Position numbers and translations under genes: made by a program. From NCBI GenBank assembly GCA_016714785.1, contig JADKCC010000038.1:1-64000 (forward strand): a DNA stretch of 64,000 bases, written 5' to 3'. The notes beneath the pieces are model-generated. The model made no database searches. It saw only the letters and a list, made by a program, of their open reading frames with translations, and was not told the origin of the DNA. Below, piece after piece: positions 1-8,435 of the stretch. How positions within the stretch are numbered: the stretch's first letter is position 1; each line of letters starts with the position of its first letter. This stretch comes from Saprospiraceae bacterium. GTDB taxonomy: Bacteria > Bacteroidota > Bacteroidia > Chitinophagales > Saprospiraceae.

Positions 1-1495
1 TGAAGAATCAATAGAACTTATAGGTGAAGCATCCAAAATGAAGAATTTAGGATTTTTTCTATTTGCAATCAAGCTTTCCACTTTATCTCTAAAGTAATTG
101 ATGTTGGCAAAATATAATTGAGCATCAAATCTTAGAAGTATGATTTCGTCTTTTTGCTCAAGGCCATCATATCTACTTATATTTTTAAAAGTATTCTCAA
201 GGGGCATGTGTCCTAATTCTGCATAATGCGGATAAGAAACTCTATAAATCAATACACCCATTGACACCAAAACACCTACTAAAATACCTTCTTCTATACC
301 CAAAATTAAAGTGCCTAACGCAGCAACCATAAATAATATAAAATCCATTTTATCTGTATGAAAAAGGTGTTTTGCTTCTTTAAAATCTATGAGACCATAG
401 ACAGCCACTAAGATTATAGCTGCTAGAACTGAATTAGGTAAAAAATAAAAATAGGATGTAAAAAACAAAAGCGTCAAAATTATAAGCGTGGCACTAATGA
501 TAGATGCTAATCCGGTCTTGGCACCAGCCTGATCATTGACGGCTGTTCTTGAGAATCCACCGGTCACTGGGAATGACTTAAATAAGGAACCAATAATATT
601 AGCAGTACCGAGGGCTATCAGTTCTTGATTTGCATCCAATTTGTAATCTTTATGTTTGGCATGAATGGCTTTAGCAACAGCAATGGACTCCATAAAACCT
701 ACAAATGCAATGGTGAATGCCGTAGGTAACAATGACTGGATAGCTGTAAAATCGATAGCAAACATACTAAAGGTAGGTAACCCGCTTGGAATCTCGCCAA
801 CTATTTTAACCCCTTGATCCACTAATCCACCAAAATATACTACTAATATTCCTAATAGTACTACGACCAAAAGCTGGGAGGAAAGTGTTTATGAATTCTT
901 TTGACTGCAAGCAAAATAATAATGGCCACTAAACCTATTGATAACGTGGTGATGTGGGTGTTGCTTATATTTTCAAAAATTTGAGACATAATTTCTAAAA
1001 ACTTTTCACCATTTACTTTTATTCCCAATAGATGTTTAAATTGGCTAAAACCAATGATCAAGGCAGCTGCTGACGTAAATCCAGCAATCACAGGGTGTGA
1101 GAGAAAGTTTACTAAAAATCCAAGTCTAAAAAGACCCATAGAAAATTGAATTACACCTACGATAAGTGCCAATAATATGGCTAATGCGATGTATTGATCT
1201 GTACCGGCTGTAGCTAGGTGTCCTACTCCACTGGCTATCAGAAGGCTGACCATGGCTACAGGACCTACTGCCAATTGGCGAATAATATTTAATATTTGCA
1301 AAATAATATTGCATAAATAATTAAAGGTATGGTTACTGCATACAAACCATATATAGGAGGCAAACCTGCCAGCATTGAGTAGGCCATGCCTTGTGGTATT
1401 AACATCACACCTACTGTAAGTCCAGCCGAAATATCACCACTTAGCCATTCCTTTTTATAGTTTTTGATCCATTCTAAAGAGGGAATAAATTTCAT
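1..1495 (-). pseudogene. SulP-family anion (sulfate-type) transporter, frameshifted, 3' end cut by window
   Basis: Inner-membrane SulP/SLC26-type permease. The N-terminal piece (ATG at 1495) carries the family start region GLPPIYGLYAV; the next frame carries RQLAVGPVAMVSLLIASGVG; a third frame, read down to base 1, carries the rest of the membrane domain and the start of a STAS domain (LDASPISSIDSS). The reading frame breaks twice. Near 880 one base is missing between HF and SQLLVVVLLG. Near 1290-1315 there are 29 nt between the IIYA and RQLAV codons where family members have about 15, so this break is not a simple homopolymer slip. The gene diverges from the sulfur operon and shares its operator type, so it may move sulfate or sulfite. 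Substrate is inferred. It could be a real pseudogene or an intact gene with sequencing errors. Confidence 0.8.
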
Positions 1496-1590
1496 TATTT
1501 TGAAAGATTATTGATTGTAATTGAAATTATTGATTTGATTTTGAACAGCTTTAATGTATTAAATACAATATTACCATGCGTTTGTGGGGG

Positions 1591-1636
1591 CAAAGATAAT
1601 AGGATGATTGGCATAAGCTATGCAACATTTGTTACA
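1591..1636 (-). promoter_or_regulatory. Promoter of sulP with Crp/Fnr-like operator
   Basis: On the minus strand TATCTTTG (1591-1598) matches the Bacteroidota -7 element TAnnTTTG. Upstream of it lies an imperfect inverted repeat TGCAAC-ATTT-GTTACA (1621-1636, one mismatch), centred 30.5 bp from the first base of the -7 element. That is close to the spacing at two other promoters of the island and suggests activation from about -41. Confidence 0.55.
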
Positions 1637-1740
1637 ATAAACAGTATTTCTCTAAATTTATACGGAAACGCTACATGTAAGAATGTATTTAATAAATTTA
1701 ATAAATATTGAATCCACTCTGAAAAGTCGGAAAATCAATA

Positions 1741-1950
1741 TACAGCCCTAAAAGGACTGTTTATGAATAACCGCAGGTGAAACCTGCAGTATAATGGAAG
1801 ATCAAAGTGTCCCTGAAAGTGTTGATTGCTTTGGGAGATGTAGTAATATAAAGGTGTACCTCATTAAGGAGCCTGTTCTGGTACGCGGAGTGATTTAGCG
1901 TAACTAGCGATTTTTTTACTTTTTTCAGGGTTTGCATTCCAAAGGAATAA
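1741..1950. repeat. Hairpin-rich non-coding spacer, possible degraded palindromic repeat element
   Basis: The spacer between sulP and the sulfur operon has no convincing gene. It holds a row of short hairpins: CAGCCCT/AGGACTG (1743-1759, one mismatch), GCAGGT-gaa-ACCTGC (1773-1787) and ATTCC-aaa-GGAAT (1936-1948). The style resembles dispersed palindromic elements of Bacteroidota genomes, but no second copy is visible in this window. Confidence 0.3.
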
Positions 1951-1990
1951 GCGTGAGCAAAAGATGCAAAATATGATTTAAATCATCTTT

Positions 1991-2035
1991 TGTAACATTG
2001 GTTACATCCTGATACATCTGTCCAACCTACCTTTG
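1991..2035 (+). promoter_or_regulatory. Promoter of sulfur operon with Crp/Fnr-like operator
   Basis: A perfect inverted repeat TGTAAC-ATTG-GTTACA (1991-2006) is followed by TACCTTTG (2028-2035), a match to the -7 consensus TAnnTTTG. The operator centre is 29.5 bp from the first base of the -7 element, near position -41, where class II Crp/Fnr activators bind. The leader to the ATG at 2057 is about 15 nt. The regulator gene is not in the window. Confidence 0.65.
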
Positions 2036-2056
2036 CTTCATCAAAAAAGTAAAAAC

Positions 2057-3451
2057 ATGTTATTTCAACACATTTATGACAAAAGTCTTGCACAGGCAAG
2101 TTATTTGATAGGCTGTCAGAAAGCAGGAGTGGCGGCCGTCATCGATCCTAAACGCGATGTGGACACATATATCGACATTGCAAAACAAAATAATATGAAG
2201 ATTACCCATATCTTCGAGACTCACATCCATGCTGATTTCCTTTCAGGAGCGAGAGAACTGGCAGCATTGACTGGTGCTGATATGTATCTGTCTGACGAAG
2301 GAGGGCCAGATTGGCAATATGAGTTTGCTCATAAAGGAGTAAAAGATGGGGATGAAGTCAAAGTAGGTAATTTGATTTTTGAAGTAGTCCATACACCAGG
2401 TCATACACCAGAGAGTATCAGTTTCTTATTGACAGATACACCAGCTAGCAAGGAGCCAGTAATGATGTTTACGGGTGACTTCGTATTTGTAGGTGATATA
2501 GGAAGACCAGACTTGTTAGAAAAAGCAGCAGGGTTGAAGGGTACCCAAGATTTAGGCGCATTACAAATGTATGATTCTATAAAGAAATTTGATGCTTTAC
2601 CTGATTATATTCAAGTATGGCCAGGTCATGGTGCAGGTTCAGCATGTGGCAAAGCATTAGGTGCTGTACCTAGTACAACAGTGGGTTATGAAAAGATTAG
2701 AAATTGGGCTTTACAGTACAAAGAAAATAAAGGTGGTTTTGTAGATTACTTATTAGCTGACCAGCCAGAGCCGCCTAAGTACTTTGCAATGATGAAGAAA
2801 CTCAATAAAGTAGATAGACCATTATTGACAGAAGTTCCTACGTTAAAGCAATTATCTAGCACTGATTTGAAAGCAGCAATGGATAAAGGAATAAAAGTGA
2901 TAGATGCTCGAAATAAATCTGATTTTGCTGCAGGATTTATACCTGGTAGTATTAATATTCAAGGTAATAACTCATTTGCTACATGGGCAGGTTGGTTCTT
3001 GACTTATGAAGAGCCATTTATACTTTTGGCAGCACCAGAACAGTTGGATGATTTAACAAGAAAATTGATGCGTATTGGTTTAGATAATATTATGGGTTTT
3101 GTACCTTCTACAGATATTTTCCAAGGAGATCTTCAAACTGCAAAAATGATAGGTTATGATGATTTCAAAACAAAATTGGAAGACAACGATACACAAATAG
3201 TAGATTTACGGGGTGTATCTGAATATAATGCAGGTCATGTTAATGGCGCTGAAAACATATTTGTGGGTACCATACTTAAAAATACAGACAAAATAAGCAA
3301 GGATAAAAATGTGATTATACATTGCCAAGGTGGTGATAGATCATCCATCGCCTATTCGTTGTTAGTCAAAGAAGGATTTACCAATGTGACCAATTATTCA
3401 CCTGGTATGAATGAATGGGTAGCCAAAGGTAATGATGTTGTTTCTAATTAA
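2057..3451 (+). CDS. cstB: Persulfide dioxygenase-rhodanese fusion (CstB-like)
   Basis: Predicted cytoplasmic enzyme that oxidises low-molecular-weight persulfide to sulfite (and thiosulfate via its rhodanese), detoxifying or using sulfide. The N-terminal metallo-beta-lactamase domain has THIHADF (residues 55-61), HTPGHT, FTGDFVFVGDIGRPDL and WPGHG metal-site motifs. A first rhodanese-like domain lacks the loop cysteine (LLAAPEQ), and a C-terminal rhodanese has the active loop CQGGDRS. This MBL, pseudo-rhodanese, rhodanese order is that of CstB, and 464 aa is close to family length. An in-frame TTG at 2033 overlaps the -7 promoter element, so ATG 2057 is chosen. It heads the sulfur operon. 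Function is well supported by family; in vivo substrate is inferred. Confidence 0.88.
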   Translation: MLFQHIYDKSLAQASYLIGCQKAGVAAVIDPKRDVDTYIDIAKQNNMKITHIFETHIHADFLSGARELAALTGADMYLSDEGGPDWQYEFAHKGVKDGDEVKVGNLIFEVVHTPGHTPESISFLLTDTPASKEPVMMFTGDFVFVGDIGRPDLLEKAAGLKGTQDLGALQMYDSIKKFDALPDYIQVWPGHGAGSACGKALGAVPSTTVGYEKIRNWALQYKENKGGFVDYLLADQPEPPKYFAMMKKLNKVDRPLLTEVPTLKQLSSTDLKAAMDKGIKVIDARNKSDFAAGFIPGSINIQGNNSFATWAGWFLTYEEPFILLAAPEQLDDLTRKLMRIGLDNIMGFVPSTDIFQGDLQTAKMIGYDDFKTKLEDNDTQIVDLRGVSEYNAGHVNGAENIFVGTILKNTDKISKDKNVIIHCQGGDRSSIAYSLLVKEGFTNVTNYSPGMNEWVAKGNDVVSN

Positions 3452-3469
3452 AATTTATAATTGTACGTT

Positions 3470-4687
3470 ATGATTTCACTAATTAAAAAAATGTTTGGTA
3501 TTGGTAATGAAACCAAAGTAATCGAACATGGCGCAATCATTGTGGATGTGAGAAGTAAGGCTGAATACGCTTCTGGGCATTTGAAAGGAGCAGTTAATAT
3601 TCCCTTGGAAGTTGTGGAAAATAGAGCATCTGAGCTGAAAAAGTATCCGCAAGTAGTGGTGTATTGTCGCAGTGGAAACAGAAGTGTACAAGCACGAAGA
3701 TTTTTAATGGAAAGTGGCTTGACCAATGTACTTGATGCAGGATCATTAAGTGATGCACGTGCATTGGTCGATGCCACTGGATCATTGGAAGCAGAAATAA
3801 TAAAAGAAGTAATACCTGTTACAACACCAAAAAGTAAACTAAAGGATACTTCGGTTATGAAAGTGTTGATTCCTACTGATTTTTCTGTACAAGCTGATTA
3901 TTCTTATCTCATGGTTAAAAAACTTGAGGAGCAATTATCTGTAGAGATTCATTTTCTTCACATCATGGATGTACCAGACACCGTAACTATGGACGTCAAT
4001 GGAAATATAGACACTTGTGGTGAAATAGATGTACAATATGTCAAAGATCAAAAGAATATTGCACAACAGAAATTGGACCAGCTAAAAAATCAATATGGAT
4101 CTGACATTAAGTTACATTTGAGATTAGGTAAAGTGACGGATACCATCGTAACTTTTTCTTCTGAAAATCAATTTGATTTGATAGTCATGGGTACCAAAGG
4201 CTCATGGGGAATTCAAGAAAAATTGGTTTCAACGCAAGCCCAGTTGATTGCAAGAAAATCAGAAGTTCCACTTTTGTCACTGATGTGTGATCGGTCTGAC
4301 TTAGTAATAAATGATGTACTATTAGTACATGACTTTCTAGAAGATGATAGGTCGGAAATGCCGCTCATGCAGAAATTTTCAGAGTTTTTTGAAGCAAATT
4401 ATCACTTTTTATATATACATGACGGTACCACTTCCATAAATAATGATGGTGTGGAGAAGAAGATGGATGAGTATGCAGAGGCACATGGTTTATCAAAGTT
4501 TCAGAAGCATATCATCGAATCTAATAACGTAGAAAATGGTGTAAAGTCATTTTTGAAGATACAAGATGCGGATATTGTATTTGTAGGCACGCACGGCAAA
4601 GGAGGATTTTTTCACAAAAGTGCTGCAGAGACTTTAATAAAGCATCTTTTTAAACCTATTATTTCTTTTCATTTAAATACAAAATAA
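3470..4687 (+). CDS. Rhodanese fused to two universal stress protein domains
   Basis: Cytoplasmic fusion of about 405 aa. Residues 1-100 form a rhodanese domain with active-site loop CRSGNRS (Cys66), similar to the stand-alone rhodanese at 5822. Residues about 128-270 and 275-405 are two UspA-type domains; the first ends with GTKGS and the second with GTHGKGG, close to the nucleotide-binding glycine motif. A sulfur-transfer domain joined to ATP-type sensor domains suggests a link between sulfane-sulfur handling and energy or redox state, which is inference. The gene starts 19 nt after the CstB-like gene and ends 10 nt before the yeeE gene, so it is in the operon. An upstream in-frame TTG (3461) is possible but ATG 3470 fits the rhodanese N-terminus better. 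Confidence 0.82.
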   Translation: MISLIKKMFGIGNETKVIEHGAIIVDVRSKAEYASGHLKGAVNIPLEVVENRASELKKYPQVVVYCRSGNRSVQARRFLMESGLTNVLDAGSLSDARALVDATGSLEAEIIKEVIPVTTPKSKLKDTSVMKVLIPTDFSVQADYSYLMVKKLEEQLSVEIHFLHIMDVPDTVTMDVNGNIDTCGEIDVQYVKDQKNIAQQKLDQLKNQYGSDIKLHLRLGKVTDTIVTFSSENQFDLIVMGTKGSWGIQEKLVSTQAQLIARKSEVPLLSLMCDRSDLVINDVLLVHDFLEDDRSEMPLMQKFSEFFEANYHFLYIHDGTTSINNDGVEKKMDEYAEAHGLSKFQKHIIESNNVENGVKSFLKIQDADIVFVGTHGKGGFFHKSAAETLIKHLFKPIISFHLNTK

Positions 4688-4697
4688 ATCATACATA

Positions 4698-5255
4698 ATG
4701 ACAGAATTTTTGACACAGAGTTGGTCTTGGTGGTTTTCAGGATTGGTGATTTCTTTTATTATGTTTTTATTACTTTTCTTTGGCCAATCTTTTGGCTTTT
4801 CTGCCAATCTAAGGACAATTTGTGCAGCGGCTGGAGCTGGTAAGAACGTGAGCTTTTTTAATTTTAATTGGAAAACGCAATTATGGAATATCGTTTTTAT
4901 GGTAGGTGCTATATTGGGTGGATTGATTGCAGGAACGGTATTGAAGGACGGTGATAATATCAAGGTGGCTGATGCAACCATTCAAGATTTGAAAGAAATG
5001 GGATTTTCAGAACCGACAACTTTCCAACCAGCATAATTGTTTAGCTTAGAATCCGCTTTTTCTCTAAAGGGATTTTTGATCCTTGCCATAGGTGGGATTT
5101 TCGTTGGGTTTGGTAGTCGATATGCAGGAGGATGTACTTCAGGGCACGCCATTAGTGGTTTGTCTGATTTACAGTTACCTTCATTGATTGCTGTGATCGG
5201 ATTTTTTATTGGTGGATTATTGATGACGCATTTATTGTTGCCACTTATCTTTTAG
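4698..5255 (+). pseudogene. YeeE/YedE half-transporter, copy 1, interrupted by in-frame TAA
   Basis: Membrane protein of the YeeE/YedE (sulfur transport, DUF395) family, thought to import thiosulfate or another sulfur compound together with the DUF6691 partner that follows. The first 112 codons align with the first 110 or so residues of the intact paralogue at 6170. The second part carries RYAGGCTSGH, the conserved cysteine motif. The frame is the same throughout, but a TAA stop (5034-5036) sits where the paralogue has Asp in PADVVSWES. It is followed at once by TTG, which could restart translation of the last 72 codons. So this is either a nonsense mutation, a sequencing error, or two coupled half-proteins. 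It is also annotated as two pieces, 4698-5036 and 5037-5255. Confidence 0.8.
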
Positions 5256-5331
5256 TCTAGCCTAAATCAACATGATAAAAGGTCATGTAAGAGTTGGGAC
5301 TTTAAATTTTAAAAAAGCAAATCATTTATAG

Positions 5332-5745
5332 ATGAAATTTATTAAATTTTTAATAGCAGGTATTTTATTTGGCATCGTGATGGCCAAGTCTGAAGCCATT
5401 TCGTGGTACAGAATACAAGAGATGTTTAGATTTCAGTCCTTTCACATGTATGGTATCATTGGTGTAGCTGTTGTATTAGGTGTTATAGGTGTTTACATCA
5501 TTAAAAAGATGAAACTCAGAGACTATCAAGGCAATCCGATAGTTTTTCATCCCAAAGACAAATCGTATCCAAGATATTTGATAGGTGGTAGTATATTCGG
5601 AATGGGATGGGCACTAAGTGGAGCATGTCCAGGTCCGATGGTGGTCAATATTGGTTATGGTTTTGTAACGATGGCTATAGTTTTTGTATTTGCAATTATT
5701 GGTACATACTTATACGGATTAGTTAAAAGTTATTTACCACATTAG
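5332..5745 (+). CDS. DUF6691 / YeeE-YedE partner membrane protein, copy 1
   Basis: Small hydrophobic protein of 137 aa with about four membrane segments and the motif GMGWALSGACPGP, whose cysteine is the counterpart of the GGCTSGH cysteine of the YeeE half. The DUF6691 family nearly always follows a short YeeE/YedE gene, and together they correspond to one full-length YeeE/TsuA-type thiosulfate importer. It is strongly similar to the gene at 6749, sharing WYRIQEMFRFQSFHMYGIIG. The 76-nt gap before it has no clear promoter. Substrate (thiosulfate or persulfide) is inferred from family and context. Confidence 0.83.
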   Translation: MKFIKFLIAGILFGIVMAKSEAISWYRIQEMFRFQSFHMYGIIGVAVVLGVIGVYIIKKMKLRDYQGNPIVFHPKDKSYPRYLIGGSIFGMGWALSGACPGPMVVNIGYGFVTMAIVFVFAIIGTYLYGLVKSYLPH

Positions 5746-5750
5746 GATTA

Positions 5751-5794
5751 AGTAACATAAGTTACTAATCGGTTTTTAATTAGAGTTATATTTG
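5751..5794 (+). promoter_or_regulatory. Promoter of second sulfur block with Crp/Fnr-like operator
   Basis: A perfect inverted repeat AGTAAC-ATAA-GTTACT (5751-5766) is followed by the -7 element TATATTTG (5787-5794). The operator centre is 28.5 bp from the first base of the -7 element, within 2 bp of the spacing at the cstB-like and sulP promoters. The rhodanese ATG follows at 5822. Confidence 0.65.
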
Positions 5795-5821
5795 CATTCT
5801 TTTAATTTTAAAAATAAAAAT

Positions 5822-6136
5822 ATGTTCGATTTTCTTAAATCATTATTTAGTAGTCAACCAGCGGAGGACTTAACAGAAATCATAGGTAGAAAACCGCTTT
5901 TAGTTGATGTACGTACACCAGGTGAATTTGCCTCTGGTCATCCTAAAGGTGCTGTCAATATTCCATTGGATAAAATAGCAGTAAGTCTCGATAAGTTTAA
6001 GGGTAAAAAAGACATAATTGTTTTTTGTCGTAGTGGCAATCGTAGTAGCCAAGCAAGATCTATATTACAATCTAAAGGTATTAGCAATGTAATTGATGGT
6101 GGTACTTGGGAAAATATAGCGCAATATACCGGATAG
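5822..6136 (+). CDS. Single-domain rhodanese
   Basis: Cytoplasmic sulfurtransferase of 104 aa made of one rhodanese domain. It shows the LVDVRTPGEFASGHPKGAVNIP strand-helix region in outline and the active-site loop CRSGNRS. Its N-terminus MFDFLKSLF and its whole fold match the rhodanese part of the 3470 fusion, so both descend from one duplicated block. ATG 5822 is chosen over an upstream in-frame TTG at 5792 that lies inside the -7 element. The yeeE gene follows after 33 nt. It probably accepts sulfane sulfur imported by the next two proteins. Confidence 0.88.
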   Translation: MFDFLKSLFSSQPAEDLTEIIGRKPLLVDVRTPGEFASGHPKGAVNIPLDKIAVSLDKFKGKKDIIVFCRSGNRSSQARSILQSKGISNVIDGGTWENIAQYTG

Positions 6137-6169
6137 GATTCAGTTAATATAAATCAACAATTCAATTTA

Positions 6170-6736
6170 ATGCTTCAATTCTTACAACAACCTTGGCCTT
6201 GGTACATTGCAGGTCCACTTATTGGGCTTACAGTACCAGCATTGCTAATTTTGGGCAATAAAAATTTTGGAATTTCATCATCGTTACGACATACTTGTGC
6301 GGCTTGTATCCCCTCGGGTATAGAATATTTTAAATACGATTGGAAAAAAGAAATTTGGAATCTTGTCTTCGTACTTGGCGTGATCGTCGGTGGATTTTTA
6401 GCAGCACAACTCTTGGCCAATCCTAATGAAATCATCATCAATGAAAACCTAAAGACGGAGTTGGTTGGTTATGGTATGACAGACTTTAGCAACGCTTTAG
6501 TCCCTGCTGATGTAGTTAGTTGGGAAAGCTTACTATCAATTAAAGGCATCTTAATGATAATAGTGGGAGGCTTTTTTGTAGGTTTTGGTACTAGGTATGC
6601 AGGCGGATGCACAAGTGGACACTCTATCATGGGGCTTTCTGCATTAAGTTGGCCTTCATTGGTCGCTACGGTATGTTTTATGATTGGTGGTTTTATTGCC
6701 GCAAATCTGCTTTTGCCTATTATTCTTTCACTCTAA
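6170..6736 (+). CDS. YeeE/YedE half-transporter, copy 2 (intact)
   Basis: Intact 188-aa inner-membrane protein of the YeeE/YedE family with about five hydrophobic segments. Key residues are the N-terminal cysteines in SLRHTCAACIP and the conserved motif RYAGGCTSGH, where the cysteine is thought to pass thiosulfate or sulfane sulfur through the membrane. It pairs with the DUF6691 gene 12 nt downstream. Against copy 1 it is uninterrupted, which makes it the likely functional copy if the TAA in copy 1 is real. Confidence 0.87.
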   Translation: MLQFLQQPWPWYIAGPLIGLTVPALLILGNKNFGISSSLRHTCAACIPSGIEYFKYDWKKEIWNLVFVLGVIVGGFLAAQLLANPNEIIINENLKTELVGYGMTDFSNALVPADVVSWESLLSIKGILMIIVGGFFVGFGTRYAGGCTSGHSIMGLSALSWPSLVATVCFMIGGFIAANLLLPIILSL

Positions 6737-6748
6737 ATTTTTATTTAA

Positions 6749-7243
6749 ATGACCAATCAATATCAAAAAGATCTAGAAAAGAGAGAATTGGACGCAATGT
6801 GTGTCAACGAAAGTAAATTGAATCACCCTTGGTACTATAATGTTAAGTATTTAATTGTAGGGATTATTTTCGGAATCGTTTTTGTCAAAGCTGAAATTGT
6901 ATCATGGTATAGAATTCAAGAAATGTTCCGATTTCAATCTTTTCACATGTATGGGATCATTGGAAGTGCTGTAGTGGTCGGAGCTATTTCAGTATGGTTG
7001 ATCCGCAAATTCAATATTAAAACAATGTATGGAGAAGACATCATCATCGTGGAGAAACCTTTCAATAAAGGTGTGATCTATGGTGGACTGATGTTTGGCA
7101 TTGGCTGGGCTATTACAGGGGCTTGCCCAGGACCTTTCTTTGCACAAGTTGGTACGGGTACTACGGTCGTTTTGGTGACCGTTTTGAGTGCTATTTTTGG
7201 TACTTGGACTTATGGTCTTTTCAGAGATAAATTACCACACTAA
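6749..7243 (+). CDS. DUF6691 / YeeE-YedE partner membrane protein, copy 2
   Basis: 164-aa membrane protein with the same core as the copy-1 partner, including WYRIQEMFRFQSFHMYGIIG and GWAITGACPGPFF with the conserved cysteine. It has a longer N-terminus of about 26 polar residues with one extra cysteine (DAMCVNES). It follows its YeeE half by 12 nt and precedes tsdA by 18 nt, so rhodanese, yeeE, DUF6691 and tsdA are probably one transcript under the 5751-5794 promoter. Confidence 0.85.
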   Translation: MTNQYQKDLEKRELDAMCVNESKLNHPWYYNVKYLIVGIIFGIVFVKAEIVSWYRIQEMFRFQSFHMYGIIGSAVVVGAISVWLIRKFNIKTMYGEDIIIVEKPFNKGVIYGGLMFGIGWAITGACPGPFFAQVGTGTTVVLVTVLSAIFGTWTYGLFRDKLPH

Positions 7244-7261
7244 TCATTAAATTAATATTTT

Positions 7262-8326
7262 ATGAAGCCACATTTAAATCCAAACGAAGATCAAACCATC
7301 TTAAACCTTCAATCCATCATTTATTTTATTATACTTGTGGTGGTTGTTTTGATATTTTTGATTTACCAAATATTTAATGAATCTGATCAATTATTACCTT
7401 GGCCCAAAAATGAGCCAATAGAAATTAATGGTGAGGTACCACCTTCTGGTATAGCACAAGCTCCAGTTGATGCTTATTGGCAAGCTCCTGATGTGGCAAG
7501 CATAAAAGGTACAGCACTTGAGTCACAGATACTTTATGGTCAAGAGTTGATCAAAAATACGGCAAAATATTTAGGACCTAAAGGCTCTGTAGCACAAATA
7601 TCTAATGGAATGAACTGTCAAAATTGCCATCTTGACGCCGGTACCAAGACATTTGGAAACAATTATGGGTCAGTGGCATCCACATTTCCTAAATTCAGAG
7701 CCCGAAGTGGATCAGAAGAAAATATTTATAAGCGCGTCAATGATTGTTTTGAGAGAAGCTTAAATGGTGTAGCGTTGGATAGTACAAGTGCAGAAATGCA
7801 AGCAATAAAAGAATACATGATATTCCTCGGAAAAGATGTGGAAAAAGGCAAGGTGGCCAAGGGTTCTGGCCTTAAAGATGTAGCATTTTTAGACAGACCA
7901 GCTGATCCTGCAAAAGGTAAAGAAATATATATGGCTAAATGTACTGTATGTCATGGTAAAGATGGTGCTGGAATCAAAGCGGCAGATGGTATAGTTTATA
8001 CATACCCACCCATGTGGGGCAAAAATTCTTACAATGATGGAGCAGGATTATATAGATTAAGTAACTTTGCAAAATATGTTAAATACAATATGCCACTAGG
8101 TGCTACTTTTGAAGCGCCACAATTGACAGATGAGGAGTCATGGGACCTTGCAGCATTTGTCAATAGTCAGCCTCGACCTCACAAAGAGACTCCAAATGAT
8201 TGGCCAGATATTAGCAAAAAACCAATAGATCACCCATTTGGGCCTTATAGTGATGAGTTCGATGCCAAACAACATAAATTTGGCCCATTCAAACCTATAG
8301 CTGATGCTAGAAAACAAGTGAAATGA
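7262..8326 (+). CDS. tsdA: Thiosulfate dehydrogenase TsdA, membrane-anchored dihaem cytochrome c
   Basis: Periplasm-facing dihaem cytochrome that couples two thiosulfates into tetrathionate, or runs in reverse. One uncleaved membrane anchor spans residues 17-38. Haem sites are CQNCH (119-123) and CTVCH (227-231). Cys162 in NDCFERS matches the cysteine axial ligand of haem 1 in TsdA proteins, and YNMP (Met277) fits the distal ligand region of haem 2. The C-terminal LTDEESWDLAAFV and PRP motifs are also family features. Length 354 aa is normal for the anchored form. Electrons would go to a c-type carrier or oxidase not present here. The direction of the reaction cannot be told from sequence. 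Confidence 0.88.
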   Translation: MKPHLNPNEDQTILNLQSIIYFIILVVVVLIFLIYQIFNESDQLLPWPKNEPIEINGEVPPSGIAQAPVDAYWQAPDVASIKGTALESQILYGQELIKNTAKYLGPKGSVAQISNGMNCQNCHLDAGTKTFGNNYGSVASTFPKFRARSGSEENIYKRVNDCFERSLNGVALDSTSAEMQAIKEYMIFLGKDVEKGKVAKGSGLKDVAFLDRPADPAKGKEIYMAKCTVCHGKDGAGIKAADGIVYTYPPMWGKNSYNDGAGLYRLSNFAKYVKYNMPLGATFEAPQLTDEESWDLAAFVNSQPRPHKETPNDWPDISKKPIDHPFGPYSDEFDAKQHKFGPFKPIADARKQVK

Positions 8327-8435
8327 TAAACAATAGAATGTCTTTAAATTTGTTTGCTTGTTTAATTCTTTCATAGTAACTAAACAGTTAGCAACTTCTC
8401 AAAACAACAATTCAACCATTTAATAAAATACCCTA

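Noticed and set aside
1511..1711. 66-codon reading frame on the plus strand upstream of the sulfur operon
   Set aside because: It crosses the sulP promoter and operator, has no protein-like composition and no recognisable family.
5034..5036. Recoding (stop read-through or selenocysteine) at the TAA in the first yeeE
   Set aside because: Selenocysteine uses TGA, the paralogue has Asp here, and no structured downstream element is evident; nonsense mutation, error or restart at TTG is simpler.
8377..8390. Inverted repeat TAACT-AAAC-AGTTA before the SoxB-like gene as a fourth operator
   Set aside because: The half-sites and register differ from the other three, and no TAnnTTTG -7 element lies at the matching distance, so it is not counted as part of the regulon.
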